The notes under the pieces were generated by a model. The model did no database searches and was not told the DNA's origin. It saw nothing but the letters and a program-made list of their open reading frames with translations. A DNA stretch of 64,000 nt from positions 62,001 to 126,000 of the IMG/VR virus record IMGVR_UViG_3300027704_000008; one strand, given 5' to 3'. Of this stretch, positions 25,181 through 33,042 are shown piece by piece. How positions within the stretch are numbered: the stretch's first letter is position 1; each line of letters begins with the position of its first letter. A program made the translations under genes and the position numbers. Source of the DNA: a virus.

Positions 25181-26233
25181 ATGAGCATAATGGATAAACT
25201 AAAACAGAACTCGCGGAGTAAGCATACCGCTATTCTAAATGAATCGCAACTGTTATCGGGGGACACTACGACGACATCTGTCCCCATGATTAATGTTGCG
25301 CTTTCAGGACGGCTAGATGGAGGATTGATTGGAGGTTTAGGAGTTTTAGCTGGACCATCGAAACACTTCAAGACGTCATTCGCGTTATTAATGGTGGGGG
25401 AATATCTCAGATCTAATAAAGATGCTGTGGTCTTATTCTACGACAGCGAGTTTGGTTCACCTCAAGCATACTTCGAAACTTTTGGCGTCGATACTTCTCG
25501 TGTATTGCATACACCGGTAACCAACATTGAAGAGCTCAAGTTTGATATATCCAATCAGCTAGAGAATATGGATCGTAAGGATAAAGTTATTATTCTGATC
25601 GACTCTATAGGTAATCTGGCATCAAAGAAAGAAGTCGAGGATGCTAAGGACGAGAAGAGCGTTGCTGATATGAGCCGCGCTAAGTCTCTCAAGAGCTTAT
25701 TTCGTATGGTAACTCCCCACCTATCAATGAAAGATATACCGCTACTCGCTATCAACCACACCTATAAGGAAATAGGACTATACCCTAAAGATATAGTTGG
25801 CGGTGGAACGGGAATATATTATAGCGCTGACTGGATTTGGATTATTGGCCGCCGCCAAAATAAGAAAGGTACGGAGGTTACTGGTTATGATTTTATCATT
25901 AAAGAAGAAAAATCTAGATTCGTTAAAGAGCAGTCTAAAATCCCTATTACAGTTTCTTGGGACGGTGGTGTTGAGCGCTTTTCTGGCCTGCTTGATGTTG
26001 CTCTTGCTGGCGGGTTTGTTGTTAAGCCGAGTAATGGTTGGTATCAACGAGTTGATCTGGAAACAGGGGAGCTAATTGATCCCAAACAACGTGAAGCTGA
26101 TACGTTGAAAGCTCCCTTTTGGATAGATCTATTAGCATCCAAGAAGTTCCAGGATTTTGTCACGAGTATGTATTGCATAGGTGAGATGGGAGAAGTTAGC
26201 CCCGAATCATTTCTTGAAGGAGAATTAGAATGA
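25181..26233 (+). CDS. uvsX: Recombinase UvsX (RecA-like)
   Basis: Strand-exchange protein for recombination-dependent replication and repair. It has 350 residues (T4 has 390). LAGPSKHFKTSF is the phage-type Walker A (near residue 58), KVIILIDSIGNLA is Walker B, and LLAINHTYKEIG with the following Gly-rich loop is the DNA-binding region. The C-terminus is acidic (ESFLEGELE). It overlaps the next gene by ATGA. Confidence 0.96.
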   Translation: MSIMDKLKQNSRSKHTAILNESQLLSGDTTTTSVPMINVALSGRLDGGLIGGLGVLAGPSKHFKTSFALLMVGEYLRSNKDAVVLFYDSEFGSPQAYFETFGVDTSRVLHTPVTNIEELKFDISNQLENMDRKDKVIILIDSIGNLASKKEVEDAKDEKSVADMSRAKSLKSLFRMVTPHLSMKDIPLLAINHTYKEIGLYPKDIVGGGTGIYYSADWIWIIGRRQNKKGTEVTGYDFIIKEEKSRFVKEQSKIPITVSWDGGVERFSGLLDVALAGGFVVKPSNGWYQRVDLETGELIDPKQREADTLKAPFWIDLLASKKFQDFVTSMYCIGEMGEVSPESFLEGELE

Positions 26234-26547
26234 CCATGGTAGAAAATACAGATTACGCATTAGTGCCAACCGATGAGACTCAAGAGGAGTCTCATTGGAA
26301 TGTGAGATTTATTACAGGACAGTTCTCAGAAACAGTAATAACTTATGGTGCAGTATCTATAAGCGAGGACACGGAATCATTAAATTTTAACTTCTCCATA
26401 ATTTATTCACCAACATCTGACCTATCCGTTGATGATGTAGACCTACAGTTGGCGGCCGGAGATATGTTGTCATCAATTTTAACGGATGCTGTTAGTGCCA
26501 AAGCTCCTGTTTTGAAAGGATCGCGGAAGTCGGAACAAACAAATTGA
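26230..26547 (+). CDS. Conserved small protein between uvsX and gp41
   Basis: A 105-residue acidic protein with beta-strand character (HWNVRFITGQFSETVITYG and FNFSIIYSP). A similar small gene sits between uvsX and gp41 in marine T4-like phages. It overlaps uvsX and gp41 by 4 bases each, so it belongs to the replication operon. Function unknown. Confidence 0.7.
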   Translation: MTMVENTDYALVPTDETQEESHWNVRFITGQFSETVITYGAVSISEDTESLNFNFSIIYSPTSDLSVDDVDLQLAAGDMLSSILTDAVSAKAPVLKGSRKSEQTN

Positions 26548-27929
26548 ATACGGATGATCAAATGCAGGTAGTAATCCTCCGCAGCATTATTAATAATGAT
26601 GACTATATGCGCAAGGTTATACCGTTTGTGGATCCTTCTTACTTTGAAGGAGTGTATCGACCATTATATCTAACTCTGGTTAAATATGTTGCGAAGTACA
26701 ACAAGATTCCAACTCAAGAAACTTTTGGTATATACCTTCCTGAAGCCGGAACCTTTGTTGGCGACATATCGGAAGGTGTATCCGTGATGCCTTCATTGTT
26801 CGAAAACACAATAGTTGACGATGATTGGTTACTGGATGCTACAGAGAAGTGGTGTCAGGACAGGGCACTATTCAACGCTATCATGCAATCAATCCAGATC
26901 ATAGATGGCAAAGATTCTGAGCTAACTAAAAATGCCCTACCAGATATTTTACAGAAAGCTCTATCCGTAACATTCGATACCAACGTTGGTCACGATTATT
27001 TAGAAAACGCTGAACAACGGTATGAGTTTTATCACGAGCAGCAAGAGCGGATACCTTTCGACCTTGACATGTTCAACAAAATAACTAAAGGTGGATTGAT
27101 TCGTAAGACACTCAACATTATCCTTGCTGGAACGGGTGTCGGTAAATCTCTAGCTATGTGCCATATGGCAGCTGGCCATCTAGCGTCAGGTAATAATGTA
27201 TTATACATCACGGCGGAGATGGCCGAGGAGCGGATAGCCGAGAGGATTGATGCTAATATGCTAAATGTTCCAATAGATGAACTGGAGGCGTTATCTAAGA
27301 AAATGTTTAAGGACCGGGTGGGTGATGTTGCCACCCGAACTAACGGCAAGTTGATTATCAAGGAATATCCTACTGGGCAGGCGAACTCTGGACACTTTAG
27401 AGCATTGATACAAGAGCTAAAACTCAAGAAGAATTTTACCCCAGATGTCATCTATATTGACTACCTAAATATATGTTCGAGTAGTCGCATGAAAGCTATG
27501 GGCGGATCTATTAACTCATACACTTATATCAAAGCTATCGCTGAGGAGCTTAGAGGATTAGCTGTAGAGTTTAACGTTCCTATTGTGTCGGCCACTCAGA
27601 CAACTCGTTCGGGATTCACTAACAGTGACCCAGGTTTAGATGATACGTCAGAGTCATTCGGACTCCCCGCTACAGCTGATCTGATGTTTGCCTTGGTCGT
27701 TAATGATGAGCTCGAACAGATGGGACGTATTATGGTTAAGCAGCTAAAGAACAGATATGCTGATCCAAATAAATACAAAAGATTCACTGTTGGCGTTGAC
27801 CGATCGCGCATGAAGCTGTATGATGTAGATCAAGATCAAGAAGAATTGGTCGATGACAGCATTCCGGTATTTGACCGCACTGATGCGTCCCGAGGGCAAG
27901 AAACAGCACACTTGAGATTCGAGGAGTAA
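26544..27929 (+). CDS. gp41: Replicative DNA helicase gp41 (DnaB-like)
   Basis: Hexameric 5'-3' helicase of the replisome. It has 461 residues (T4 has 475) and starts with TTG. Walker A ILAGTGVGKSLA lies near residue 190, followed by ITAEMAEERIAERID, Walker B DVIYIDYLNIC, and the SATQTTR motif. The T4-type C-terminus is acidic. It is translationally coupled to the gene upstream. Confidence 0.96.
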   Translation: MNTDDQMQVVILRSIINNDDYMRKVIPFVDPSYFEGVYRPLYLTLVKYVAKYNKIPTQETFGIYLPEAGTFVGDISEGVSVMPSLFENTIVDDDWLLDATEKWCQDRALFNAIMQSIQIIDGKDSELTKNALPDILQKALSVTFDTNVGHDYLENAEQRYEFYHEQQERIPFDLDMFNKITKGGLIRKTLNIILAGTGVGKSLAMCHMAAGHLASGNNVLYITAEMAEERIAERIDANMLNVPIDELEALSKKMFKDRVGDVATRTNGKLIIKEYPTGQANSGHFRALIQELKLKKNFTPDVIYIDYLNICSSSRMKAMGGSINSYTYIKAIAEELRGLAVEFNVPIVSATQTTRSGFTNSDPGLDDTSESFGLPATADLMFALVVNDELEQMGRIMVKQLKNRYADPNKYKRFTVGVDRSRMKLYDVDQDQEELVDDSIPVFDRTDASRGQETAHLRFEE

Positions 27930-27930
27930 T

Positions 27931-28125
27931 ATGGATCCAATACTTCATACATTTGCAACTCTGGCTATCATGTATGTAACATGGAAAGCCGGGTACTGGT
28001 ACGGTTCATACGTAGAACGAATATATGCATTACAGAGTTTCTTCGATATGTTTAACCGATCTCTGCTGGACCAGGTGGGAGAAGAGAAACGAAAACGAAA
28101 AGATGAGGAGGTAGATGATGTCTAG
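27931..28125 (+). CDS. Small membrane-anchored protein
   Basis: A 64-residue protein with a GAGGAG site 4-9 bases upstream, starting right after gp41. The N-terminal half is hydrophobic (FATLAIMYVTWKAGYWYGSYV) and the C-terminus highly charged (EEKRKRKDEEVDDV), suggesting one transmembrane helix with a cytoplasmic tail. No family recognised. Confidence 0.65.
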   Translation: MDPILHTFATLAIMYVTWKAGYWYGSYVERIYALQSFFDMFNRSLLDQVGEEKRKRKDEEVDDV

Positions 28126-28315
28126 TGTGAATATTGGCACATACTATAGAAACACCGGAAGCTTATGCGAACTAACTTACATAGGTTCAGGAGTATATAA
28201 TTTTACATTCATTGATAAAGATGATATGGTATACGAGCAATGGAACCTACACGACTTCACCCAACAACGGTGTGAAGATTGGTGTGATGATTGGGCTTTA
28301 GAGGAAGAGATATAA
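28115..28315 (+). CDS. Small acidic protein of unknown function
   Basis: A 66-residue protein with two adjacent ATG codons (28115, 28118) behind GAGGAGG. It contains NTGSLCELTYIGSGVYNFTFIDKDD and an acidic C-terminus with CEDWCDDWALEEE, where two Cys and two Trp stand out. It ends at the queD start. No family recognised. Confidence 0.65.
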   Translation: MMSSVNIGTYYRNTGSLCELTYIGSGVYNFTFIDKDDMVYEQWNLHDFTQQRCEDWCDDWALEEEI

Positions 28316-28791
28316 TGAGTAAGAAGAAATATACATCAACCAAAACATACACGAACATCGCTCCTTGTGCATATCGCCAATGGCGAGCTGAGTCCCACTG
28401 TAACGATATACATGGATATGCTTTTTCGTTCCACTTCGAGTTCGAGTCCGATAGTTTGGATGTGCGCAATTGGGTTATGGATTATGGTGGTTTGCGACCC
28501 CTCAAAGAGCAACTAGAAGATTGGTTCGATCACACTCTTCTGCTGGCAGTCGATGACCCACAATATGATGAAATTAAACGCCTTGGAGATATTGGATTAG
28601 CTAAGATTACAGAAGTCGAGGCCACGGGATGCGAAGCTTTGGCGGCGTTCCTGTATGAGTGGGTGAACACAATATTTATTCCAAACTATGGTGAAGCTGA
28701 TCGCGTGTGGTGCTCGAGGGTAGAAGTTAGAGAGACTCCCAGTAACATGGCTTACGTATCTGGTCATAAAGAAGATGGGGAGTTCGAGTGA
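28315..28791 (+). CDS. queD: 6-carboxy-tetrahydropterin synthase QueD
   Basis: T-fold enzyme making 6-carboxy-tetrahydropterin from dihydroneopterin triphosphate, the second step to 7-deazaguanine. It has 158 residues from ATG 28315 (GAGGAAGAG upstream); an upstream TTG lies inside the previous gene. RAESHCNDIHGYAFSFHFEF corresponds to the Cys and His site, with HGY where bacterial enzymes have HGH. WVMDYGG and FDHTLLLAVDDP match the DH block, and EVRETPSNMA the Glu. It works with queE and folE nearby. Confidence 0.88.
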   Translation: MSKKKYTSTKTYTNIAPCAYRQWRAESHCNDIHGYAFSFHFEFESDSLDVRNWVMDYGGLRPLKEQLEDWFDHTLLLAVDDPQYDEIKRLGDIGLAKITEVEATGCEALAAFLYEWVNTIFIPNYGEADRVWCSRVEVRETPSNMAYVSGHKEDGEFE

Positions 28792-28982
28792 TAGTAGCTA
28801 TTTTTATATGCTTGCTATTACTGCCTGCAGGGTGGGTAGCAATAATCGATATACTTCGAAGAGTTGAAATGACAACGCAAGTGGGTCCTAAAATGATGGC
28901 TCTATATTGTACAACGTTTGGGACCGCGTGGGCGTTATTAATATTGATCGCTATAGAAGTTTTATTAGAAATTAACATATGA
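28788..28982 (+). CDS. Small two-helix membrane protein
   Basis: A 64-residue protein starting with GTG that overlaps the queD stop. Two hydrophobic segments (IVAIFICLLLLPAGWVAII and AWALLILIAIEVLLEI) flank a short polar loop. No family recognised. Confidence 0.6.
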   Translation: MIVAIFICLLLLPAGWVAIIDILRRVEMTTQVGPKMMALYCTTFGTAWALLILIAIEVLLEINI

Positions 28983-28984
28983 TG

Positions 28985-29013
28985 TTGACTATATTGGTAT
29001 ATGCCTGTATAAT
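28985..29013 (+). promoter_or_regulatory. Early promoter TTGACT-N17-TATAAT
   Basis: TTGACT at 28985-28990 and TATAAT at 29008-29013 with a 17-base spacer. It would drive the short gene at 29050, queE, the phosphoribosyltransferase and folE. Confidence 0.88.
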
Positions 29014-29049
29014 AGCACCATATCAAACAATTCAAGCCAGGAGTTCATT

Positions 29050-29199
29050 ATGTTTACAATAAGTGAGGAAGTATTAAATCAGGTGCTGAGTATATTAGTT
29101 CAGCTTCCTTATAACCAATCACACGACGCTATCGAAGCACTACAACGAGATGTCAAGAGGATAGAAACCGAAACCCCGCAAAAGGTTGACCCTCAGTAA
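29050..29199 (+). CDS. 49-residue unknown protein
   Basis: ATG 29050 follows AGGAG at a good distance and lies right behind an early promoter. The product is helical and acidic (EEVLNQVLSILVQLP, then DAIEALQRDVKRIE). No family recognised. Confidence 0.6.
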   Translation: MFTISEEVLNQVLSILVQLPYNQSHDAIEALQRDVKRIETETPQKVDPQ

Positions 29200-29213
29200 T
29201 TTGGATAATTGCA

Positions 29214-30116
29214 ATGATGAAAACTTTTAAGTATAGCGAAACATTCTTTTCAGCTCAAGGGGAGGGTCAGTTTACTGGCCGGCCATCTCTGTGGATTAGG
29301 TTCTATCTATGCAACTTACAGTGTGATGGGTTTGGTCAGGACGATCCGACTAACCCCGACAGCTGGGAATTGCCTTATAACGACCTCGACCTCAAGGATA
29401 TTACGACTGTCGAGGAGTTGCCTGTATTTTCTAAAGGCTGCGATAGCTCATATACCTGGTCAAAGAAGTACCGGCATCTAATGAAAGATAAGACGGCATC
29501 AGACATTGTGGATGAGCTAGAAGCTCTTCTTCCCCATGGACTGTTTGTCAATCCCGATACCAAGCAAGATGTTCATATGGTATTCACGGGTGGCGAGCCA
29601 ATGATGAAACATAATCAGGAAGCTATGTGCGCCATTATCAAGGAGTTTGCCAAGCGCAAGAATCTACCCAGCAACGTGACGGTTGAGACCAATGGAACGC
29701 AGAACATTGAAGTGTCGGGTAAACTAGCTGTATCGTGTGTTCAAAGAAATCTTAAGAATGGTAGTTGGGGAAAATGGTTCTGGAGTGTGTCACCTAAGTT
29801 GTGGAGCACTGCCGGAGAAAAGGTGGCGCGCGCTATTAAGCCTGGAGTAGTAGCAGGGTATGCGGCCGAGTCAAAATTAGGTCAACTAAAGTATGTTGTG
29901 AACGGATCGTCTGCTAGTTGGGACGAGGTGAAGGAACACACAGCTTTGTACAGGTTAAATGGAGTTGGATGGGATGTGTGGATAATGGGCGTTGGTGGTA
30001 CGGTTGAAGGTCTCAAATTAACCGAAGCTGATATAGCGGACGAGTCCATTCAACTAGGATATAGTTATACAACACGAGCTCACTGTCACATATATGGGAA
30101 TGCTATAGGAAAATGA
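29214..30116 (+). CDS. queE: 7-carboxy-7-deazaguanine synthase QueE (radical SAM)
   Basis: Radical SAM enzyme forming 7-carboxy-7-deazaguanine from carboxy-tetrahydropterin. It has 300 residues. The start FKYSETFFSAQGEGQFTGRPSLWIRF, here cited by its ends YSETFFSAQGEG and RPSLWIRF, is characteristic. The cluster Cys are in LCNLQCDGF and, farther on, in KGCDSSYTW, a phage-type spacing unlike the usual CX14CX2C. FTGGEPMM is the SAM-binding motif and VETNGTQ follows. It overlaps the next gene by 4 bases. Confidence 0.9.
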   Translation: MMKTFKYSETFFSAQGEGQFTGRPSLWIRFYLCNLQCDGFGQDDPTNPDSWELPYNDLDLKDITTVEELPVFSKGCDSSYTWSKKYRHLMKDKTASDIVDELEALLPHGLFVNPDTKQDVHMVFTGGEPMMKHNQEAMCAIIKEFAKRKNLPSNVTVETNGTQNIEVSGKLAVSCVQRNLKNGSWGKWFWSVSPKLWSTAGEKVARAIKPGVVAGYAAESKLGQLKYVVNGSSASWDEVKEHTALYRLNGVGWDVWIMGVGGTVEGLKLTEADIADESIQLGYSYTTRAHCHIYGNAIGK

Positions 30117-30589
30117 TATTCACTAAAGATAAAATAACTTTGTCCTGGGATTGCGTTGATTCATTATGCTTAACCTTGACTGATAATCTAGTGACGTGTC
30201 CTGATACTGGTCTGCCCAGAGACGATGTTCATATTGTTGGAATCGCCCGCGGTGGATTGATTCCAGCAACTATATTGAGCCATCTAACTGGATTCCGCAT
30301 GACTCCAGTGCACCATAGTAATCGGGATGATGACATCTCTGGCGTGTTTCCTAAGGAGCTGGAAGAGATGTTGCTTCATGGCGATACAACCATTGTATTT
30401 GTTGATGATATATGTGATACTGGTAAGACAAATTTAGAAGTGATTGACCTTGTTACTAAGTTTCGACCCTCATTAGAGAGCGTTGAGTTTGTATGTTTGG
30501 TTGAGAAGTATCTGTCACATTTCACTTGCAATGCTGCAGGATTGACGGTATGTGATAATAGATGGGTTGTGTTCCCATGGGAGGTTTAA
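30113..30589 (+). CDS. Type I phosphoribosyltransferase
   Basis: Joins a base to PRPP or the reverse. It has 158 residues. VGIARGGLIPATILSHLTG is the N-terminal loop region, and TIVFVDDICDTGKT is the PRPP-binding motif, a near-perfect match. It resembles xanthine/hypoxanthine-type enzymes in size. It lies between queE and folE with coupled starts, suggesting it handles a deazapurine or guanine in the same pathway. The substrate cannot be read from sequence. Confidence 0.85.
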   Translation: MIFTKDKITLSWDCVDSLCLTLTDNLVTCPDTGLPRDDVHIVGIARGGLIPATILSHLTGFRMTPVHHSNRDDDISGVFPKELEEMLLHGDTTIVFVDDICDTGKTNLEVIDLVTKFRPSLESVEFVCLVEKYLSHFTCNAAGLTVCDNRWVVFPWEV

Positions 30590-31284
30590 TGAAGAAAAAA
30601 AATATGACTAAAGTGAGAGAGATAACCGAACGTCTTGAGGATCGTGGGGTTAGGTATTGGGCTGGCGATAATATCAGCTCTGTGTTAGAAGATGGAGACA
30701 TCGACGATCTTATTAGTGAAACGGCTATAGCTTTCGAGGATGTCCTCAAGAGCCTGCTGATTGATACAAATAACGATCCCAATAGCATGGACACTGCCAA
30801 GCGATTGGCTAAGATGTACTACAACGAGATCATGGTGGGGCGTTATACTCCAGCGCCCCGAGTAGCAGCGTTCCCAAATGTAGACAAGAAGACTGCTTAT
30901 CATGGTATGATTACTGTTCGAGCAGAGCTCAAGTCTGTCTGTTCACATCACCACCAGCCAGTAACAGGTGTAGCGTATATTGGTCTGATTCCAAAGGCAG
31001 AAGTGATTGGCTTGAGCAAGTATGCCCGCATTGCTCAACATTGCGCTCGGCGAGGAACATTACAAGAAGAGCTATGTCGCCAGATTGCTGAAGAGATTAT
31101 GGAGGCAACTGGATCAGAGGACGTTGGCGTTTATATTCAAGCAACTCATGGATGTATGGAAAACAGAGGGGTTTGTGCGCACAGCTCATTAACTCAGACC
31201 ACGGTCCTCCATGGACAGTTTTACTCGGCTGCTATTAAGGAGGAGTTCTACAACAACATAAAGTTACAGACCATGGGATCCTAA
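30589..31284 (+). CDS. folE: GTP cyclohydrolase I FolE
   Basis: Converts GTP to dihydroneopterin triphosphate, the first step to 7-deazaguanine. It has 231 residues from ATG 30589, with GGGAGGTT upstream; the TAATG junction couples it to the phosphoribosyltransferase. MDTAKRLAKMY, SVCSHHHQPVTG (zinc Cys and His) and ATHGCMENRGVCAHSS are family motifs. GLSKYARIAQHCARRGTLQEEL is also diagnostic. A terminator follows. Confidence 0.96.
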   Translation: MKKKNMTKVREITERLEDRGVRYWAGDNISSVLEDGDIDDLISETAIAFEDVLKSLLIDTNNDPNSMDTAKRLAKMYYNEIMVGRYTPAPRVAAFPNVDKKTAYHGMITVRAELKSVCSHHHQPVTGVAYIGLIPKAEVIGLSKYARIAQHCARRGTLQEELCRQIAEEIMEATGSEDVGVYIQATHGCMENRGVCAHSSLTQTTVLHGQFYSAAIKEEFYNNIKLQTMGS

Positions 31285-31323
31285 TGAATATGTTCACCTT
31301 GATATGGCGTACCCCACTCCTAT

Positions 31324-31347
31324 CCCGCTGATTTTAGCGGGTTTTTT
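31324..31347 (+). terminator. Rho-independent terminator after folE
   Basis: CCCGCT-GATTTT-AGCGGG forms a 6-bp stem followed by six T residues. It ends the queD/queE/folE unit directly before the next early promoter. Confidence 0.92.
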
Positions 31348-31354
31348 ATAGCTG

Positions 31355-31383
31355 TTGACTTCATCTCGTAATAGCTCTATAAT
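31355..31383 (+). promoter_or_regulatory. Early promoter TTGACT-N17-TATAAT with CATTGAAT leader
   Basis: TTGACT at 31355-31360, TATAAT at 31378-31383 and, five bases later, CATTGAAT (31389-31396) at the expected transcription start. The same leader recurs at many promoters downstream. A longer frame that would start at this TTG is ruled out because the promoter occupies it. Confidence 0.9.
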
Positions 31384-31417
31384 GTCTCCATTGAATGAAG
31401 AAACAGAGGAGAACCGT

Positions 31418-31594
31418 ATGATGATATCTGCTTATGGTGGAATGACAGAGTGGGAGGTGTTTGCCGCGGGGTCACAGTACTTGGAATATGATCCACCCAA
31501 CTGGGATGGTTTGATAAAATATCTACGAGAAGTGGGTTGTACATCAAGTGAAATATTTGAGATATGTACAAAGTTTCGCAATGGCGAGCTATGA
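31418..31594 (+). CDS. Small unknown protein
   Basis: 58 residues from ATG 31418, which follows AGAGGAG by 6 bases. It contains YGGMTEWEVFAAGSQYLEYDPPNW and a C-terminal helix CTSSEIFEICTKF. The gene after it starts inside its stop codon. No family recognised. Confidence 0.65.
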   Translation: MMISAYGGMTEWEVFAAGSQYLEYDPPNWDGLIKYLREVGCTSSEIFEICTKFRNGEL

Positions 31595-32145
31595 AAAAGA
31601 TTAATTACATACGTGAGCACGAGCTTGGATTTTTCAATATATATAATCCTGACTACGAATGTTTAGGTATGATGACAGATGGCCTCGCGGTGTTTGTGTA
31701 TAAGGAGGAGGATAGCTATCAGCAGTTCGAAGTTATAGATGTCGCCCGCCCGTTTAAAAATGACCTCACTCAAATGCGCAGAGTATTCGAGCTTGAGGTA
31801 ACACTGTCTGAGTGCAACGCTTGGATTGTAACGATGTCTCGCATCGATAGGGAATATAGAGGCCACGGACTGGCTCCTCACATATATAGATGGTTGCTGC
31901 AGAAGACTGATATGATATTGCAGGCAGGAGATGAGCAGTCAGCTGGAGGGCGTTCTATATGGCACGGGCTAGCCGGAATGGATGACGTGTTGGTATACGG
32001 CAAGACTCATGCTATCGAACTAACTCGTTGTGAGCAAGACGATATTGAAAAAGAAATAGTTGCATGTGATGGGACCGATGTATACAATGGTGTAGATTAC
32101 TTTACAGCTTTTGCGTGTTACAGTCCTCAGAGGAAGCGAGCATGA
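31591..32145 (+). CDS. GNAT-like acetyltransferase, probable
   Basis: 184 residues from ATG 31591, which overlaps the previous stop. The segment VTMSRIDREYRGHGLAPHIYRWLL resembles the acetyl-CoA-binding motif A of GNAT enzymes (RxxGHG/A followed by a helix). The rest is not close to a family I know. A start at 31564 is less likely since it has no ribosome-binding site. Confidence 0.55.
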   Translation: MKKINYIREHELGFFNIYNPDYECLGMMTDGLAVFVYKEEDSYQQFEVIDVARPFKNDLTQMRRVFELEVTLSECNAWIVTMSRIDREYRGHGLAPHIYRWLLQKTDMILQAGDEQSAGGRSIWHGLAGMDDVLVYGKTHAIELTRCEQDDIEKEIVACDGTDVYNGVDYFTAFACYSPQRKRA

Positions 32146-32318
32146 AGACAAAAGAGTATCAACCAGGATCCAGGGTTCAGATTAAGATCAATGATGAGTG
32201 GGTAACAGGAATAGTTGACGATAACTTATCAATACAATATTTTATTACCCTCGATAACTCTCGTGGATCGGCATATATATTTAAACATCAAACCGATATT
32301 ATTAGGGAAGTTCAATAA
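32142..32318 (+). CDS. Small beta-rich unknown protein
   Basis: 58 residues from ATG 32142, coupled to the previous stop. The sequence (YQPGSRVQIKINDEWVTGIVDD, then YFITLDNSRGSAYIF) has the strand pattern of a small SH3-like barrel. An upstream in-frame ATG (32115) has no ribosome-binding site. No family recognised. Confidence 0.6.
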   Translation: MKTKEYQPGSRVQIKINDEWVTGIVDDNLSIQYFITLDNSRGSAYIFKHQTDIIREVQ

Positions 32319-32503
32319 TGAAAGGTCTACTGATAACAAGTTGTGGCGACAGCATGCGTTGGTATGCTGACAAAGTCGGCGAAGTGGTTCCGTTGCTAGG
32401 TGTAGAGCGCACAGAATACAAGTCTCGTGAAGATGCCGGATACATTAACTTTGTGCAAGTGACCGATGCTGAGATAGTTGAAATCCCTCCCCCCGAGCAT
32501 TAA
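32318..32503 (+). CDS. Small unknown protein, possible SH3-like fold
   Basis: 61 residues starting TAATG at the previous stop. It contains MRWYADKVGEVVPLLGVERTEYKSREDAGYINFV, cited by MRWYADKVGEVVP and YINFV, a pattern I have seen in small phage proteins. It ends in PPPEH. Function unknown. Confidence 0.6.
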   Translation: MKGLLITSCGDSMRWYADKVGEVVPLLGVERTEYKSREDAGYINFVQVTDAEIVEIPPPEH

Positions 32504-32509
32504 AAAGTT

Positions 32510-32806
32510 GTGAAAAGAGAAATACATACAATGGAAGATTGGGACAACCTTATTATGGAAAAGGCTGATGAACGTATAATGATAGCTAAAAAATTAATTG
32601 AAGAAATATTAGATCAGTCATTATTGGATGATGGAATTGATAGTTTCGACGAAATGGATTCATTATCTAGGTTGACAACTATTATGGACCTGGAGGATGC
32701 CCTCGACATTAGTATCCCAATCAATGACGTTGATACCATAACATGCCGGGACGAGTTTGTTTCCAAAGTAATTGTGATGTCTGGTTTGTCTGGATCCGCG
32801 GCATGA
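32510..32806 (+). CDS. Acyl carrier protein-like protein
   Basis: 98 residues starting with GTG (an internal ATG at 32531 is an alternative). DEMDSLSRLTTIMDLEDALDISIP aligns with the helix II region of acyl carrier proteins, where DSL carries the Ser that receives phosphopantetheine, and DVDTITCRDEFVSKVI matches helices III-IV. The acidic character also fits. It could carry an acyl or peptidyl group or hijack host holo-ACP synthase. It is coupled to the next gene. Confidence 0.65.
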   Translation: MKREIHTMEDWDNLIMEKADERIMIAKKLIEEILDQSLLDDGIDSFDEMDSLSRLTTIMDLEDALDISIPINDVDTITCRDEFVSKVIVMSGLSGSAA

Positions 32807-33042
32807 CACTGGAGGACGCTATTCGTGTCGTACTGGAGCAAGGTATATATGGTGCCAATACCATCTTCCCCCGAACACAGAGAGATGATAATTTATCACT
32901 TGAACAAATGCGGCTGATTGAAGCAATCGGTGTATTGAAGGAGCATGTAAATAATGAAAACGATGACCGCAGGGATGATGATGTCCGCGGGGGAGCCTAT
33001 CGCGGCACCGTCGTTCTTGGTGCTGAGCGACATCCACAATGA
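32803..33042 (+). CDS. Small unknown protein overlapping the phosphoesterase gene
   Basis: 79 residues from ATG 32803, coupled to the ACP-like gene. It contains TLEDAIRVVLEQGIYGANTIFP and an Asp/Arg-rich end. Its last 89 bases overlap the next gene in another frame, an unusually long overlap for this genome. No family recognised. Confidence 0.6.
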   Translation: MTLEDAIRVVLEQGIYGANTIFPRTQRDDNLSLEQMRLIEAIGVLKEHVNNENDDRRDDDVRGGAYRGTVVLGAERHPQ

